The notes under the pieces are model-generated. The model saw only the letters and a list, made by a program, of their open reading frames with translations. It had not been told where the DNA came from and searched no databases. A stretch of DNA of 40,769 bases from Acetobacter cibinongensis. Lineage in GTDB: Bacteria > Pseudomonadota > Alphaproteobacteria > Acetobacterales > Acetobacteraceae. Position numbers and translations under genes: made by a program. Of this stretch, positions 1-6,683 are shown one piece after another. Each line of letters starts with the position of its first letter. The first letter of the stretch is position 1. The stretch lies in assembly GCF_000963925.1 (NCBI RefSeq), contig NZ_BAMV01000044.1:1-40769 (forward strand), written 5' to 3'.

Positions 1-34
1 AGGGATTGAACCTGTGACCCCCGCCGTGTGAAGG
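1..34 (-). other. Left attachment site: 3' half of tRNA-Val(CAC)
   Basis: Read on the minus strand this gives an anticodon loop with CAC, the 3' side of the anticodon stem (GGCGG), a five-base variable loop, a T-stem beginning ACAGG and the T-loop TTCAATC. The rest of the T-stem and the acceptor stem lie left of the window. The 5' side of the anticodon stem does not pair (GACC faces GGCGG), so tRNA identity ends around position 34. This is what integration into a tRNA 3' half leaves, with the integrase next to it. The reconstituted full tRNA would be at the unseen right end. Confidence 0.65.
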
Positions 35-110
35 TCAGGGTTATTTTTACCTATCTTATTGTTTTTGCTAATAAGTTTTATGAGAAAGCCATTTTTTGCA
101 CGGAATTTGC

Positions 111-1226
111 TCATTTCTCTTTTTGCGCTGCGTTCAACCAGTTGTGTATCTCAACGCCGTAACTGTCTGGCATTTTTTTTGCGTAGCGCGTCACCATGGT
201 GATCGTGCGCCAGCCCCCATCTTCTTTCAGTTTAAGCAAGTCTTTGTGTAGGCAGTAATGCCAGGTTGCAAAGGTGTGGCGTAGGCAGTGAGGAGTTATG
301 TCCGGCACAAACTGGATTTTCTGTTTTTTGCTTCCTTTGGGCACCCATACGCGTTCGTGCCCAGGTAGTCCGGCTTTGCGGCATGCTATGGCCCACGCTG
401 TCTTTATTTGCCCTCCACCAGTCCGGCCCGTATTATAATAAGAGTCTCCAATGACTTTGCCTCGGAGTGCCCCTGGTGGTTTCCGGCTACGGATTGGACG
501 AAATACTCGCCCGGTCTGGGGTTCTATGTTTGCCAAAGCTTCAACCACAACCGGCGGTAGATCTATATGCCTTTCATCGCCTTGCTTTTGCCAAACCACC
601 GCCCGTTGGCCTGTTAAATCAACGTCTTTCCATTCCAGTTCGAGCGCTTCCGACATGCGTGCGCCGGTGCCTATCAAAAATATAAGTAGCGGTTGAACGT
701 GTGGCGCAGCTGCTTGCACCAACGCCGTGGCTTCCGCCGGACGCAAGAAGTGCATGCGTACTTGCTGGACTTTAGGGCGAGCAAACGCGGGTTTTGAGCA
801 CCAGCCACGTATGGCGGCAAACTCCAACACAGACCTAAGTGGGGTAAGCACTGCGCGAATTTTGGTAGCACCGCTGGCCATGGCCCCGTTGGTCAGGATG
901 GCCTTGTATGCTTCATCCAGTTCCTGCTGGCCAATATGATCCAGTTTGGCAGTGCCAAAGTGCTCTAATAAATTCCGTAAGTGCCTAAGAGTGGTTGGTG
1001 TACGGCGCTCAGCCTCAAGATAGGCCGTAACTGCATGGGCAAATGTTACGACCGCCCGCTTACCATAGACTGACTCCGCCCAGAGGTCCGCTTCACGCTT
1101 GGCCCGGTAGGCTTCGGCTTGCTGGGGGTCAGTAGTTCCAGTGCTCTCATATACGCTTTGTCCGCGGACGGTGCCGCGAACGTAGAGCGCTGCCCCACCT
1201 TTGCGGCTGACGACTTTGAGTGACAT
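111..1226 (-). CDS. int: Tyrosine-family phage integrase
   Basis: Site-specific recombinase of 371 residues that would join phage and host attachment sites in a tRNA gene. The N-terminal half looks like a SAM-like core-binding domain. The catalytic domain shows the first Arg in GTGARMSEAL, the HCLRH box and the nucleophile Tyr in MVTRYAK. The usual second His/Trp position is Trp (GGWRTITMV), a tolerated substitution. It lies directly inside the tRNA-derived attachment site and is the last gene of a leftward operon, its first 60 codons overlapping the excisionase-like gene. Family assignment is firm. Confidence 0.95.
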   Translation of the reverse strand: MSLKVVSRKGGAALYVRGTVRGQSVYESTGTTDPQQAEAYRAKREADLWAESVYGKRAVVTFAHAVTAYLEAERRTPTTLRHLRNLLEHFGTAKLDHIGQQELDEAYKAILTNGAMASGATKIRAVLTPLRSVLEFAAIRGWCSKPAFARPKVQQVRMHFLRPAEATALVQAAAPHVQPLLIFLIGTGARMSEALELEWKDVDLTGQRAVVWQKQGDERHIDLPPVVVEALANIEPQTGRVFRPIRSRKPPGALRGKVIGDSYYNTGRTGGGQIKTAWAIACRKAGLPGHERVWVPKGSKKQKIQFVPDITPHCLRHTFATWHYCLHKDLLKLKEDGGWRTITMVTRYAKKMPDSYGVEIHNWLNAAQKEK

Positions 1227-1414
1227 TCAAAACTCTCGAGTAAGCGTTCATAGTCTCCTGCACGGAAGACAATCCTGTTGCCAAAACGACGATGTGTGGG
1301 GCCTCCCGCATATTCTGGCACTTGCTGCAAATGGGCGGTCAGCTTGCTGCGCCCTACAATGCCTTTCAGCCGTTCTAATACATCGGCAACGGTCAGAATT
1401 TCTTCCCTGCCCAT
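1046..1414 (-). CDS. Excisionase-like small HTH protein
   Basis: From the ATG at 1414 the product is about 122 residues. The first 70 (EEILTVADVLERLKGIVGRSKLT...) look like a winged-helix/MerR-type excisionase or AlpA domain, which bends DNA to direct excision. The start is set by a TAATG overlap with the upstream membrane-protein gene; the frame stays open further upstream but would then overlap that gene. The 3' end overlaps the integrase start by about 180 bases in another frame, like the smaller xis/int overlap of lambda. The C-terminal tail is Ser/Lys-rich and may reflect the overlap rather than a fold. Confidence 0.65.
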   Translation of the reverse strand: MGREEILTVADVLERLKGIVGRSKLTAHLQQVPEYAGGPTHRRFGNRIVFRAGDYERLLESFECHSKSSAAKVGQRSTFAAPSADKAYMRALELLTPSKPKPTGPSVKRTSGRSQSMVSGRS

Positions 1415-1683
1415 TACATTAAGCCTTGTGCGTACAGCACAAGCAGGGTCACACCGTCTGCCCACGCCCCCAAAAGCCACCATCCAATTTCTGTGCTGCA
1501 CAACAGAACAGAGCCAAGTGCCAGAAAAGCAACAACACGGGCCACTTCACCCACCATTGTTTGGGAGAGGCTTGCGTAAATGGCAGCCACGCGACCAGCT
1601 AGTGATGCCACGCTAATGAGTAACTTCTCGGCAGCAAGGGCTATAGGCGCATACTGGAAGTAGGCTTGTTTGAATGTTTTCAT
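1414..1683 (-). CDS. Small membrane protein in the integrase operon
   Basis: An 89-residue product with two hydrophobic stretches (around residues 15-35 and 45-85), probably an inner-membrane protein. The family is not recognised. It is coupled on both sides: its start overlaps the preceding gene by ATGA and its stop shares a base with the excisionase-like start (TAATG). That packing supports it as a real gene. Expression with the excision genes might mean a membrane role at induction or superinfection, but nothing in the sequence shows this. Confidence 0.6.
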   Translation of the reverse strand: MKTFKQAYFQYAPIALAAEKLLISVASLAGRVAAIYASLSQTMVGEVARVVAFLALGSVLLCSTEIGWWLLGAWADGVTLLVLYAQGLM

Positions 1684-1898
1684 GAGCGTTTTCCTGTTAT
1701 TTTTTCGGCCTTTACGGCAAATGCTTCAGCTTCAATCAGGTATATTTTGGCTATGCGCTGCCAGCAGGCGGAGCCTTCCGGGTTGTTGCTGGCGGCACAG
1801 GCACGGCTGAATTGCTCAATGCGTTCTGCTGCCACAAACAGCGTATCTGCCTGCGCGTGCAGTTGATCTGCCCGGTTTATGCGGATTTGCGTGGTCAT
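1680..1898 (-). CDS. Small helical protein, unknown function
   Basis: A 72-residue, Ala- and Glu-rich, probably all-helical product (for example AEAFAVKAEKITGKRS at the end) with a single Cys-Trp motif in the middle. No family is recognised. It overlaps its upstream and downstream neighbours by four bases each (ATGA type), so it is almost certainly translated as part of the leftward integrase operon. Confidence 0.6.
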   Translation of the reverse strand: MTTQIRINRADQLHAQADTLFVAAERIEQFSRACAASNNPEGSACWQRIAKIYLIEAEAFAVKAEKITGKRS

Positions 1899-2245
1899 GC
1901 TGTCACCTGTGGGGACTGTTTTTTAAACGCCATGTTTTTGGTGAAGTGCAGACGCTGCCCATATGGCAGGTTGCCTGTGCGAGTGTTCAGATGGGTGCGC
2001 AGCGTTTTCAGGTCAGCAAGCACGAGCTGAATATCAGCCGTGGCCATAGCCTCCAGATCCAGCTCAGTAGTGCGGGCGTGGCAGGCCCGTAGGAGCGAGC
2101 TTGTCAGATCAAAAATTTTGTTTCGAACGCGCGTTTCTTGTGACGGTGAATGGTCAACAACGCGCCGGATAACCCGCAAAAACGCTTTATTTTCATCCAC
2201 GACTGTCACGTACCGCTGCGGCTTCTGGGCCTGTGTTGCTTTCAC
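1895..2245 (-). CDS. First gene of the leftward integrase operon, unknown function
   Basis: A 116-residue basic, mainly helical protein with no recognised domain. As the first gene of the operon 2245 to 111 it sits just downstream of the paired 19-bp operators at 2278-2330, so it should be the gene most directly under control of the main repressor. The position, immediately left of the control region, is typical for recombination or early accessory genes in lambdoid phages. Function unknown. Confidence 0.65.
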   Translation of the reverse strand: MKATQAQKPQRYVTVVDENKAFLRVIRRVVDHSPSQETRVRNKIFDLTSSLLRACHARTTELDLEAMATADIQLVLADLKTLRTHLNTRTGNLPYGQRLHFTKNMAFKKQSPQVTA

Positions 2246-2277
2246 CCTGCATCTCCATCACGGGTTATGATGGGCTT

Positions 2278-2330
2278 ATGTCACCTACACTAACATTAGC
2301 AGTCAACAAAAATGTTTGTATAGGTGACAT
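2278..2330. promoter_or_regulatory. Left operator pair, two 19-bp ATGT-N11-ACAT sites
   Basis: Two sites, 2278-2296 and 2312-2330, both fit ATGT-N11-ACAT and are inverted relative to each other (TGTCACCTA against TAGGTGACA). Their centres are 34 bp apart. They lie between the leftward operon starting at 2245 and the rightward gene at 2402, where they could control both. A third copy occurs at 3129-3147 beside the repressor gene, so they are very probably operators of the XRE repressor or the Cro-like protein. Confidence 0.75.
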
Positions 2331-2401
2331 TTTATTTCTCCAGTTGAAGTTGCCTGCAATCGCATACTAGAACAAAAAGAGAACAATCTGGAGGCTAAAT
2401 T

Positions 2402-2662
2402 ATGGCTCAAACGCAAAGAATTGTGTTTGTCCCCTACACGTGGAGGACAAAGGGAAAGGCTAGGTACCTTGAGCAGGGTGCGGCATTGCCCTGTCGCAGC
2501 GAGAGCGACGCCTTGAATAAGTTGGAAAAAATCCGTGCAGGCGTCATGACGGCAGCGGGTGGCCGAGCTTTTAAAATGCTGGTGGATGAAGCCGCAGGTG
2601 ATTACGGCGATCCTGAGATTTTAGGTGAAGTGGGTGAAGTCCCGAGTCTGCAAGAGGCTTAA
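2402..2662 (+). CDS. Early protein of unknown function
   Basis: An 86-residue product beginning MAQTQRIVFVPYTW, preceded by a good ribosome binding site (GGAG, eight bases before the ATG). It is acidic at the C-terminus and basic in the middle. No family is recognised. It is the only rightward gene between the left operators and the repressor gene, whose 3' end converges on it, so it is probably controlled by the same repressor. It may be a small early regulator, but that is a guess from position. Confidence 0.6.
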   Translation: MAQTQRIVFVPYTWRTKGKARYLEQGAALPCRSESDALNKLEKIRAGVMTAAGGRAFKMLVDEAAGDYGDPEILGEVGEVPSLQEA

Positions 2663-2699
2663 TATGGCCTCTGTTCTAAATGCCGCTCAGTCCGAAGAA

Positions 2700-3065
2700 C
2701 TAGGCAACATTGAGGCGAACAGCCTTCTCGATCATAGACAAAAGCAGCTCCCGTTGGCCCTCGTTCATCTCACGCCACAGCTCAATGAGAGCAAGCTCTT
2801 CTGCCGTATACGGTGCCTGACAATTAATATTCGTGCTCAAAATAGTGGAGGTTTCTGCTCTGCCCGAAAAAAGGTAGTCCAAGGAAACGTCGTAAAACTT
2901 CGCCAACTGAATAAACGTTGAGAAGCCCGGATCAGCACCAAGTTCAACTTGGGTTATGTGCGATCGGCTGACATCTAAAGCCGCAGCAACATCGACCTGC
3001 GTCAAGCCTTTAGCTTTTCGCAATTCTCTTAATCTGCGGCCCATGGAGTTCTTGTCAGTCATCAT
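2700..3065 (-). CDS. XRE-family phage repressor (CI-like, short)
   Basis: A helix-turn-helix repressor of about 121 residues that would hold the lysogenic state. The XRE HTH covers roughly residues 5-65 (LRELRKAKGLTQVDVAAALDVSRSHITQVELG). The remaining 50 residues are a short helical tail, likely for oligomerisation. There is no S24/LexA-type peptidase domain with Ser-Lys dyad, so RecA-stimulated self-cleavage is not expected. It is divergent from the Cro-like gene with operators between them. Start: ATG at 3065 or 3062, with no clear Shine-Dalgarno; a TTG at 3080 is also in frame. Confidence 0.85.
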   Translation of the reverse strand: MMTDKNSMGRRLRELRKAKGLTQVDVAAALDVSRSHITQVELGADPGFSTFIQLAKFYDVSLDYLFSGRAETSTILSTNINCQAPYTAEELALIELWREMNEGQRELLLSMIEKAVRLNVA

Positions 3066-3093
3066 GACATTGTGCCGCAAAACGCCGAACTTT

Positions 3094-3147
3094 GAGTTTT
3101 GTATACTGACATTTTTGATTGACCAATAATGTTAGTATGTGTGACAT
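3094..3147. promoter_or_regulatory. Right operator region between repressor and cro-like gene
   Basis: A clear 19-bp ATGT-N11-ACAT site lies at 3129-3147, matching the left operators. A degenerate copy at about 3094-3112 keeps ATGTCA and TATACAAA on the minus strand. The TATACT/AGTATA box near 3099-3104 could serve as a -10 element in one direction. The arrangement of two sites between divergent repressor and cro-like genes is that of a lambdoid OR. Confidence 0.65.
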
Positions 3148-3154
3148 TGCCCGC

Positions 3155-3358
3155 ATGAAACCGTCTGAGCTTAGAAAACGTGTGGGTGGGTGCAAGAAGC
3201 TGGCCGAGGGCATAGGCCTTCGCTCGCATTCTGCCGTTCTGAAATGGAGTAAGATCCCGGACAAGCACATTGTAGCGATTGAGGAAGCGTTCGGCATCCC
3301 GCGTGAAGAACTGCGGCCAGATCTATACAGGCGTCCAGAGCAGGGAATGGCAGCATGA
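3155..3358 (+). CDS. Cro/YdaS-like DNA-binding protein
   Basis: A 67-residue product from ATG 3155 (MKPSELRKRVGGCKKLAEGIGLRSHSAVLKWSKIP...). The pattern 'Gly-Gly..Lys-Leu-Ala..Ile-Gly-Leu...Val..Trp...Ile-Pro' and the closing 'Ile..Ala-Phe-Gly-Ile-Pro-Arg-Glu-Glu-Leu-Arg-Pro-Asp-Leu' is typical of YdaS/Cro-type antirepressor HTH proteins. It is divergent from the repressor. Starts at 3137 (ATG) or 3119 (TTG) are also in frame but overlap the operator at 3129-3147, and none has a strong ribosome binding site. Confidence 0.75.
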   Translation: MKPSELRKRVGGCKKLAEGIGLRSHSAVLKWSKIPDKHIVAIEEAFGIPREELRPDLYRRPEQGMAA

Positions 3359-3439
3359 TGTCTCATTTTGAGAAGCATGCTGCGCATCACAACGCATGTC
3401 AGGCGAATGATGTTCGGTGGGAAATTACTCCGAGTGAGC

Positions 3440-3715
3440 TCAATTTGGTCTCGAGCCGCCAGTATTTGAGAGAGCAATGCTTGCAGCATGCACAAGAGCC
3501 TGTCCAATTTCCTGCGCTTGTTGCGGCGTCATCATTAACTGGTCTGTCTTGTCCCCATTGGGAATATGCTGAAGGCCAGTGGCAGAAACAACTTGCAAAA
3601 ACACCATCATATTGCCGGCAACGCTGGTGGAATAGCCTGTTACATTGCTTGCATCGACGGTACCGTCGGCTTTCAACTTTAATTTGGTCTTATGTCCAGA
3701 CCTTAGAATCTCCAT
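3440..3715 (-). CDS. Small protein of unknown function (leftward)
   Basis: A 91-residue product starting MEILRSGHKTKLKLKADGTVDASNVTG. It has a plausible globular composition, with a short beta-rich N-terminus and a helical, Gln/Ala-rich C-terminus. This strand is preferred over the overlapping plus-strand frame, which is rich in Cys, Trp and Arg. Its leader carries the 39-bp repeat at 3736-3774, also found before the leftward gene starting at 4558. In that second leader ATGGAG acts as the ribosome binding site; here the same hexamer coincides with the start codon. Family unknown. Confidence 0.6.
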   Translation of the reverse strand: MEILRSGHKTKLKLKADGTVDASNVTGYSTSVAGNMMVFLQVVSATGLQHIPNGDKTDQLMMTPQQAQEIGQALVHAASIALSNTGGSRPN

Positions 3716-3735
3716 TGTGTTGTGTTGACAGGAAC

Positions 3736-3774
3736 AGAATGGACGATGGCGGGCGGTGCGGCAACGTACCGCCC
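3736..3774. repeat. 39-bp leader repeat copy 1 with 9-bp stem-loop
   Basis: Identical to 4595-4633 except for one base. It contains the dyad GGGCGGTGC / GTACCGCCC around a six-base GGCAAC loop; the single difference from copy 2 leaves a G-U wobble. It lies between the divergent genes at 3715 (minus) and 3823 (plus). There is no U-tract on either strand, so it does not look like a terminator. Confidence 0.8.
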
Positions 3775-3822
3775 GGGGCCATAGGCGGCAAAGTTCCTGA
3801 ACAAAAAATCAGGAGCTGCTGA

Positions 3823-4173
3823 ATGATTCTTCCTGAAAACAAAAAAGCAATAGTGTCCGGGAGCTGTAATGTGCCTGCTAGACGCTCAAATTATACGCTT
3901 ATTTGCGTAGAATCTTGGTTCGATCTAGCAAACGGTGCTTCTCGGTTAAGAATTTGTATTCCGGATCCTTACGGTCTGGAGGCGTTTGACGTTGCTCTAA
4001 TCCCTGGCGATGCAACACTTCAGGTACGTTTTGAATTTCTGACCACTATCCAAGGCCGAAACATTTTTGAAGCAACTGCATTACATCGTGAGTGTGGTTC
4101 AGGCCAACCTTCACCAGTTCCGTCATGCCGGCTTTTAGGGCCGTTTCAGGGAGGGCGTCCAGTTGCTTCCTAA
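3823..4173 (+). CDS. Unknown protein, possibly with an altered C-terminus
   Basis: A 116-residue frame with a good ribosome binding site (AGGAG, nine bases before the ATG). Residues 1-90 (MILPENKKAIVSGSCNVP...FEATALHREC) look like a small beta-rich domain. The last 25-40 residues are Pro/Ser/Gly-rich and overlap the 3' end of the convergent gene 4046-4558 by 128 bases, so the original C-terminus may have been replaced when that gene arrived. No family recognised. It is divergent from 3440-3715 across leader repeat copy 1. Confidence 0.5.
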   Translation: MILPENKKAIVSGSCNVPARRSNYTLICVESWFDLANGASRLRICIPDPYGLEAFDVALIPGDATLQVRFEFLTTIQGRNIFEATALHRECGSGQPSPVPSCRLLGPFQGGRPVAS

Positions 4174-4558
4174 TCAACCCTTTTTCTTCTTCGGGGGCAT
4201 CGGACTCTTCAAGTTTGTTCGCAATCAGCGCTTTTATCGTATTTGCTTCAAACCTTACCGTCACAACATCAAGAATAGCGCCCAACCCACCGTCATCTGC
4301 CAGAAAATCAAGGCCTTTTGCCGTAATGCGTGGAGGGTATATTTCCATTCCGGCCATACCCATTTCTCCGAGCGTGTCGGTTTCACAAAGTCCGTGTTCT
4401 TTAAGGTACATTACGTTAACAACAGTATGTTTGTCTCCGCGGTCAAAGCCTTCAGGGAAGTCGCACAAAACTTGTGGGTAAGCATCGGCCATAGCATGGA
4501 GGAGAACGCGCTGCGCCTCCCGATCAATTTTGGCCGGTTTGTCCCATCCTGTTCGCAT
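4046..4558 (-). CDS. Unknown protein, probable regulatory accessory gene
   Basis: A 170-residue product from the ATG at 4558 (MRTGWDKPAKIDREAQRVLLHAMADAYPQ), with GGAG twelve bases upstream. The N-terminal part reads like a winged-helix segment (YLKEHGLCE...MEIYPPRITAKGLDFLADDGGLGAILDVVTVR), recalling small phage proteins where a wHTH is followed by 'ITxKGxDFL'. The C-terminus is helical. The frame can be extended to 4663 but that would cover leader repeat copy 2. A DNA-binding role is inferred only from the wHTH-like pattern. Confidence 0.7.
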   Translation of the reverse strand: MRTGWDKPAKIDREAQRVLLHAMADAYPQVLCDFPEGFDRGDKHTVVNVMYLKEHGLCETDTLGEMGMAGMEIYPPRITAKGLDFLADDGGLGAILDVVTVRFEANTIKALIANKLEESDAPEEEKGLIRKQLDALPETALKAGMTELVKVGLNHTHDVMQLLQKCFGLG

Positions 4559-4594
4559 TTCAAATCGTCTCCATTTGGTGTTGTGAGAAAACAG

Positions 4595-4633
4595 AGAATG
4601 GACGATGGCGGGCGGTACGGCAACGTACCGCCC
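4595..4633. repeat. 39-bp leader repeat copy 2 with perfect 9-bp stem-loop
   Basis: Copy of 3736-3774 with one substitution. The dyad GGGCGGTAC / GTACCGCCC is perfect, with loop GGCAAC. It again lies in a divergent intergenic space (4558 minus / 4708 plus). The segments downstream in the rightward direction also share a short CTGAACAA...AAAAATC stretch, suggesting duplication of a whole control region. Confidence 0.8.
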
Positions 4634-4707
4634 AACCCCTTGCAAAAACACAAGACTGAACAAGAAAAAATCGGTGGTCGCAATACTACTGAATACGGGA
4701 GCAAAAG

Positions 4708-5208
4708 ATGATCCCGGTTTATTCTCAGCGGTTTCTGGGGGCTATAAAGTCAGCCACAGTGCAGGTTTTGTCGGTCATAGGCTGGAACCTGCAATCTATT
4801 GCTGACTCTACGCGTGTGGAAAAAACTCAACTCCATGCTTACCAGGACCGCAATAAGGCGAGCGTGATACCGTTGGATGTTGCCATAGATCTGGACAAAT
4901 TGGCCCAAAGGCCAATTTTGCTGACGGCATTTGCGCACGCTCTTGGGTATGAAGTGATACCCAGTGACATCGGCCCCGGCCATTTTGGCCGTGATATGGG
5001 TGACTTTGCGCTTTGCGCGGGTGATGTCATGAACACCGCCATGCGTATTTGGGCAGACCAGACCATAGACCCGCATGAAGCAGATGAAATTAGCCCAAAG
5101 ATAGCGCATGCCATTCATGTTTTGCGCCGCTCTCAGGCTGTCATCAATAAAGTTCAGAAATCAAAGCAGCCCTACACAGTCAGCACTATTGGTGGCCGCC
5201 ATGACTAA
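4708..5208 (+). CDS. CII-like phage regulatory protein (tentative)
   Basis: A 166-residue product, ATG preceded by GGGAG. Residues 35-95 read like a regulatory domain (IADSTRVEKTQLHAYQD...DVAIDLDKLAQRPILLTAFAHALGYEVIP), recalling the CP76/YmfL-type 'phage regulatory protein CII' family in its 'valDlD.la..p.lt..lA..lGy.viP' signature. It precedes the replication genes, where CII-type activators usually sit. Family assignment is from memory of the pattern and moderate. Confidence 0.6.
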   Translation: MIPVYSQRFLGAIKSATVQVLSVIGWNLQSIADSTRVEKTQLHAYQDRNKASVIPLDVAIDLDKLAQRPILLTAFAHALGYEVIPSDIGPGHFGRDMGDFALCAGDVMNTAMRIWADQTIDPHEADEISPKIAHAIHVLRRSQAVINKVQKSKQPYTVSTIGGRHD

Positions 5209-5281
5209 CGCTGCGCGATATTTTGGGGCAACCGTGCTCCTGCATACACAGCCCAAGCCGGTACAAAGGGGGCACTCATGA
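5201..5281 (+). CDS. Mini-ORF of 26 codons bridging two early genes
   Basis: It starts at an ATG eight bases inside the end of the preceding gene and stops at a TGA overlapping the start of the replication gene (ATGA). Product MTNAARYFGATVLLHTQPKPVQ followed by four residues. The tight double overlap suggests it is translated, perhaps only to couple ribosomes into the replication gene. GGGGGC precedes the downstream start. No domain. Confidence 0.4.
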   Translation: MTNAARYFGATVLLHTQPKPVQRGHS

Positions 5282-6411
5282 CAAATAACCGCCCACAACT
5301 GGCGAGGTTTGACCAAGGGGCTGTAACACCTCTCAAAATGCTGCGCTCCATGCCAGCAGAACTACGCGGCGTTGTGACCAACCTGCATGAAGCGCTGAAG
5401 GAAATACGCTCCTGCGTGTTTCGGGCTGGAACTCTGGTGCTGACGGATGAGCAGGTGGCGCTTCAGGCATGGCTGGACGGAGCAACGCTGAAGCGTACTC
5501 TGCCCATTATCATTCAGGCAGGCTTCATGGCGCGGGATGATGCCGGAGCACTGTTTAGCCCGCACCTGTATGACCGCCTGTTGCGAAAGGAAGAGCGGGC
5601 GGCCCGTAAGGCGCAGGCGGAAGCTGACCGCGCCCAGTGGGTTGCTGAGGCTCAGGACCGTGGGGATGCACCACAGGGTATGACGCCAAAGCAGATTGCC
5701 AGCATCATCAATGGCCGCAAAGGTGGCCGCCCGCGTAAAAATCCGGCCCCGGCAGTTGGGCAAAAGAACATGCCGTTTTATGGCGTGGTGGGTGGCACGG
5801 AAAAACCCGAGCAAAAAAATAACACGTCTTGGGTTATGGAAAACGAGCTTACGGGTTCCGTGGGTTCTCTAGAAGAAGAGAGAATATATACTAACTTAAA
5901 TAATACTCTTTCTTCTTCCTCTAACTCTAGAGAACCCGAAATCCCGAAACCTGACACAGCCGAGGTCAGCCACATTGCGCAGAAGGCGAGGGAAGCAGGC
6001 GGCATAGGGGCAGACCAGCGCACCTATGCCGAGAATTACGTTCGGGACTGGCTGCGGGCCGGGGCGGATGAAGCGCTGATTGTGCGGACTATCGCGCCAC
6101 TGCACGGGAAAGCACACAAATTTGTCTATTTTGATGCCCCGGTAAGGCAGGCCATCCAGCAGAAAGCCACCGAACCTGCAGCAAAACCCGCCATTCCGAA
6201 GGATGAGGCCGAACAGCAGGCGCAGGCAGTATGGAAACGCGCCCAGCCTCTGTGGGCCAGAATGATGCAGGAAACGCGGGATTTAAGCGCAGTGGACCGA
6301 AAATGGCCCTCTGTTGCGCAGGAGCATGACTTGCCCAACTGTCCGCCGAGATATGACGCTTACGTGGCGTATTTCAGGCAGCAGGCCAACGGCACAAGGG
6401 CTGCGGCATGA
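5278..6411 (+). CDS. Phage replication initiation-like protein
   Basis: A 377-residue protein. Residues 20-105 resemble a winged-helix/DnaD-type N-terminal domain of phage replication proteins. A basic linker follows (residues 105-165, including the AT-hook-like GRKGGRPRK). A low-complexity Ser/Asn stretch around 205-220 is encoded by the AT-rich dyad at 5862-5937. The C-terminal helical domain (residues 225-370) contains Trp-rich segments. Position after the regulatory genes and before late control is that of lambda O-type genes. Replication role is inferred from position and domain feel, not a diagnostic motif. Confidence 0.6.
   Translation: MTNNRPQLARFDQGAVTPLKMLRSMPAELRGVVTNLHEALKEIRSCVFRAGTLVLTDEQVALQAWLDGATLKRTLPIIIQAGFMARDDAGALFSPHLYDRLLRKEERAARKAQAEADRAQWVAEAQDRGDAPQGMTPKQIASIINGRKGGRPRKNPAPAVGQKNMPFYGVVGGTEKPEQKNNTSWVMENELTGSVGSLEEERIYTNLNNTLSSSSNSREPEIPKPDTAEVSHIAQKAREAGGIGADQRTYAENYVRDWLRAGADEALIVRTIAPLHGKAHKFVYFDAPVRQAIQQKATEPAAKPAIPKDEAEQQAQAVWKRAQPLWARMMQETRDLSAVDRKWPSVAQEHDLPNCPPRYDAYVAYFRQQANGTRAAA
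5862..5937. other. Candidate replication origin inside the replication gene
   Basis: Perfect 12-bp inverted arms GGGTTCTCTAGA (5862-5873) and TCTAGAGAACCC (5926-5937) flank purine-rich and pyrimidine-rich tracts (AGAAGAAGAGAGA, then TCTTTCTTCTTCCTCT) and an AT-only core around 5884-5906. The AT content contrasts with the GC-rich surroundings. Lambda places its origin within gene O in the same way. At protein level the segment encodes only a low-complexity linker, as expected if DNA function constrains it. Confidence 0.5.
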
Positions 6412-6683
6412 AGCCGGGCAGGCTGAGCATGCTGGTGCGTAACCTTCGCTTGCGGGCAGAAGGCCAGCCAAACCCCATTGATGCGATGGAAAGCCTGAAG
6501 GCCGCACTGGCCCAGGAACAAAAGCGGCGCGCAGAGGCTGAATTGGAAGTCACCACCCTGCAGCGCCGTTTGCATGCACACGAGAAACCCCGTGACGCCA
6601 ATGGACGGTACACGAGAACAAACGGGGCAGCAACGTGCGTGAGATTAAACCAACACCGGAAAGACTGGCCAAAGGCGACGTAA
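6408..6683 (+). CDS. Small coiled-coil protein, unknown function
   Basis: A 91-residue product that starts in an ATGA overlap with the replication gene. Residues 25-60 (MESLKAALAQEQKRRAEAELEVTTLQRRLHAH) form an obvious coiled coil, followed by a basic tail. The 3' end overlaps the next gene by about 49 bases. Co-translation with the replication gene suggests an accessory replication or regulatory factor; no family recognised. Confidence 0.6.
   Translation: MKPGRLSMLVRNLRLRAEGQPNPIDAMESLKAALAQEQKRRAEAELEVTTLQRRLHAHEKPRDANGRYTRTNGAATCVRLNQHRKDWPKAT

Noticed and set aside
2625..2921. 98-codon plus-strand frame continuing after 2662
   Set aside because: Antisense to the repressor gene, which has a clear HTH.
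3355..3822. Open 155-codon plus-strand frame
   Set aside because: Composition is rich in Cys, Trp, His and Arg, and it lies antisense to 3440-3715, which looks like a normal protein and has a repeated leader.
4163..4711. 182-codon plus-strand frame
   Set aside because: Antisense to the better gene 4046-4558 and running through leader repeat 2; composition is Phe/Ser/Cys-heavy as in a shadow frame.
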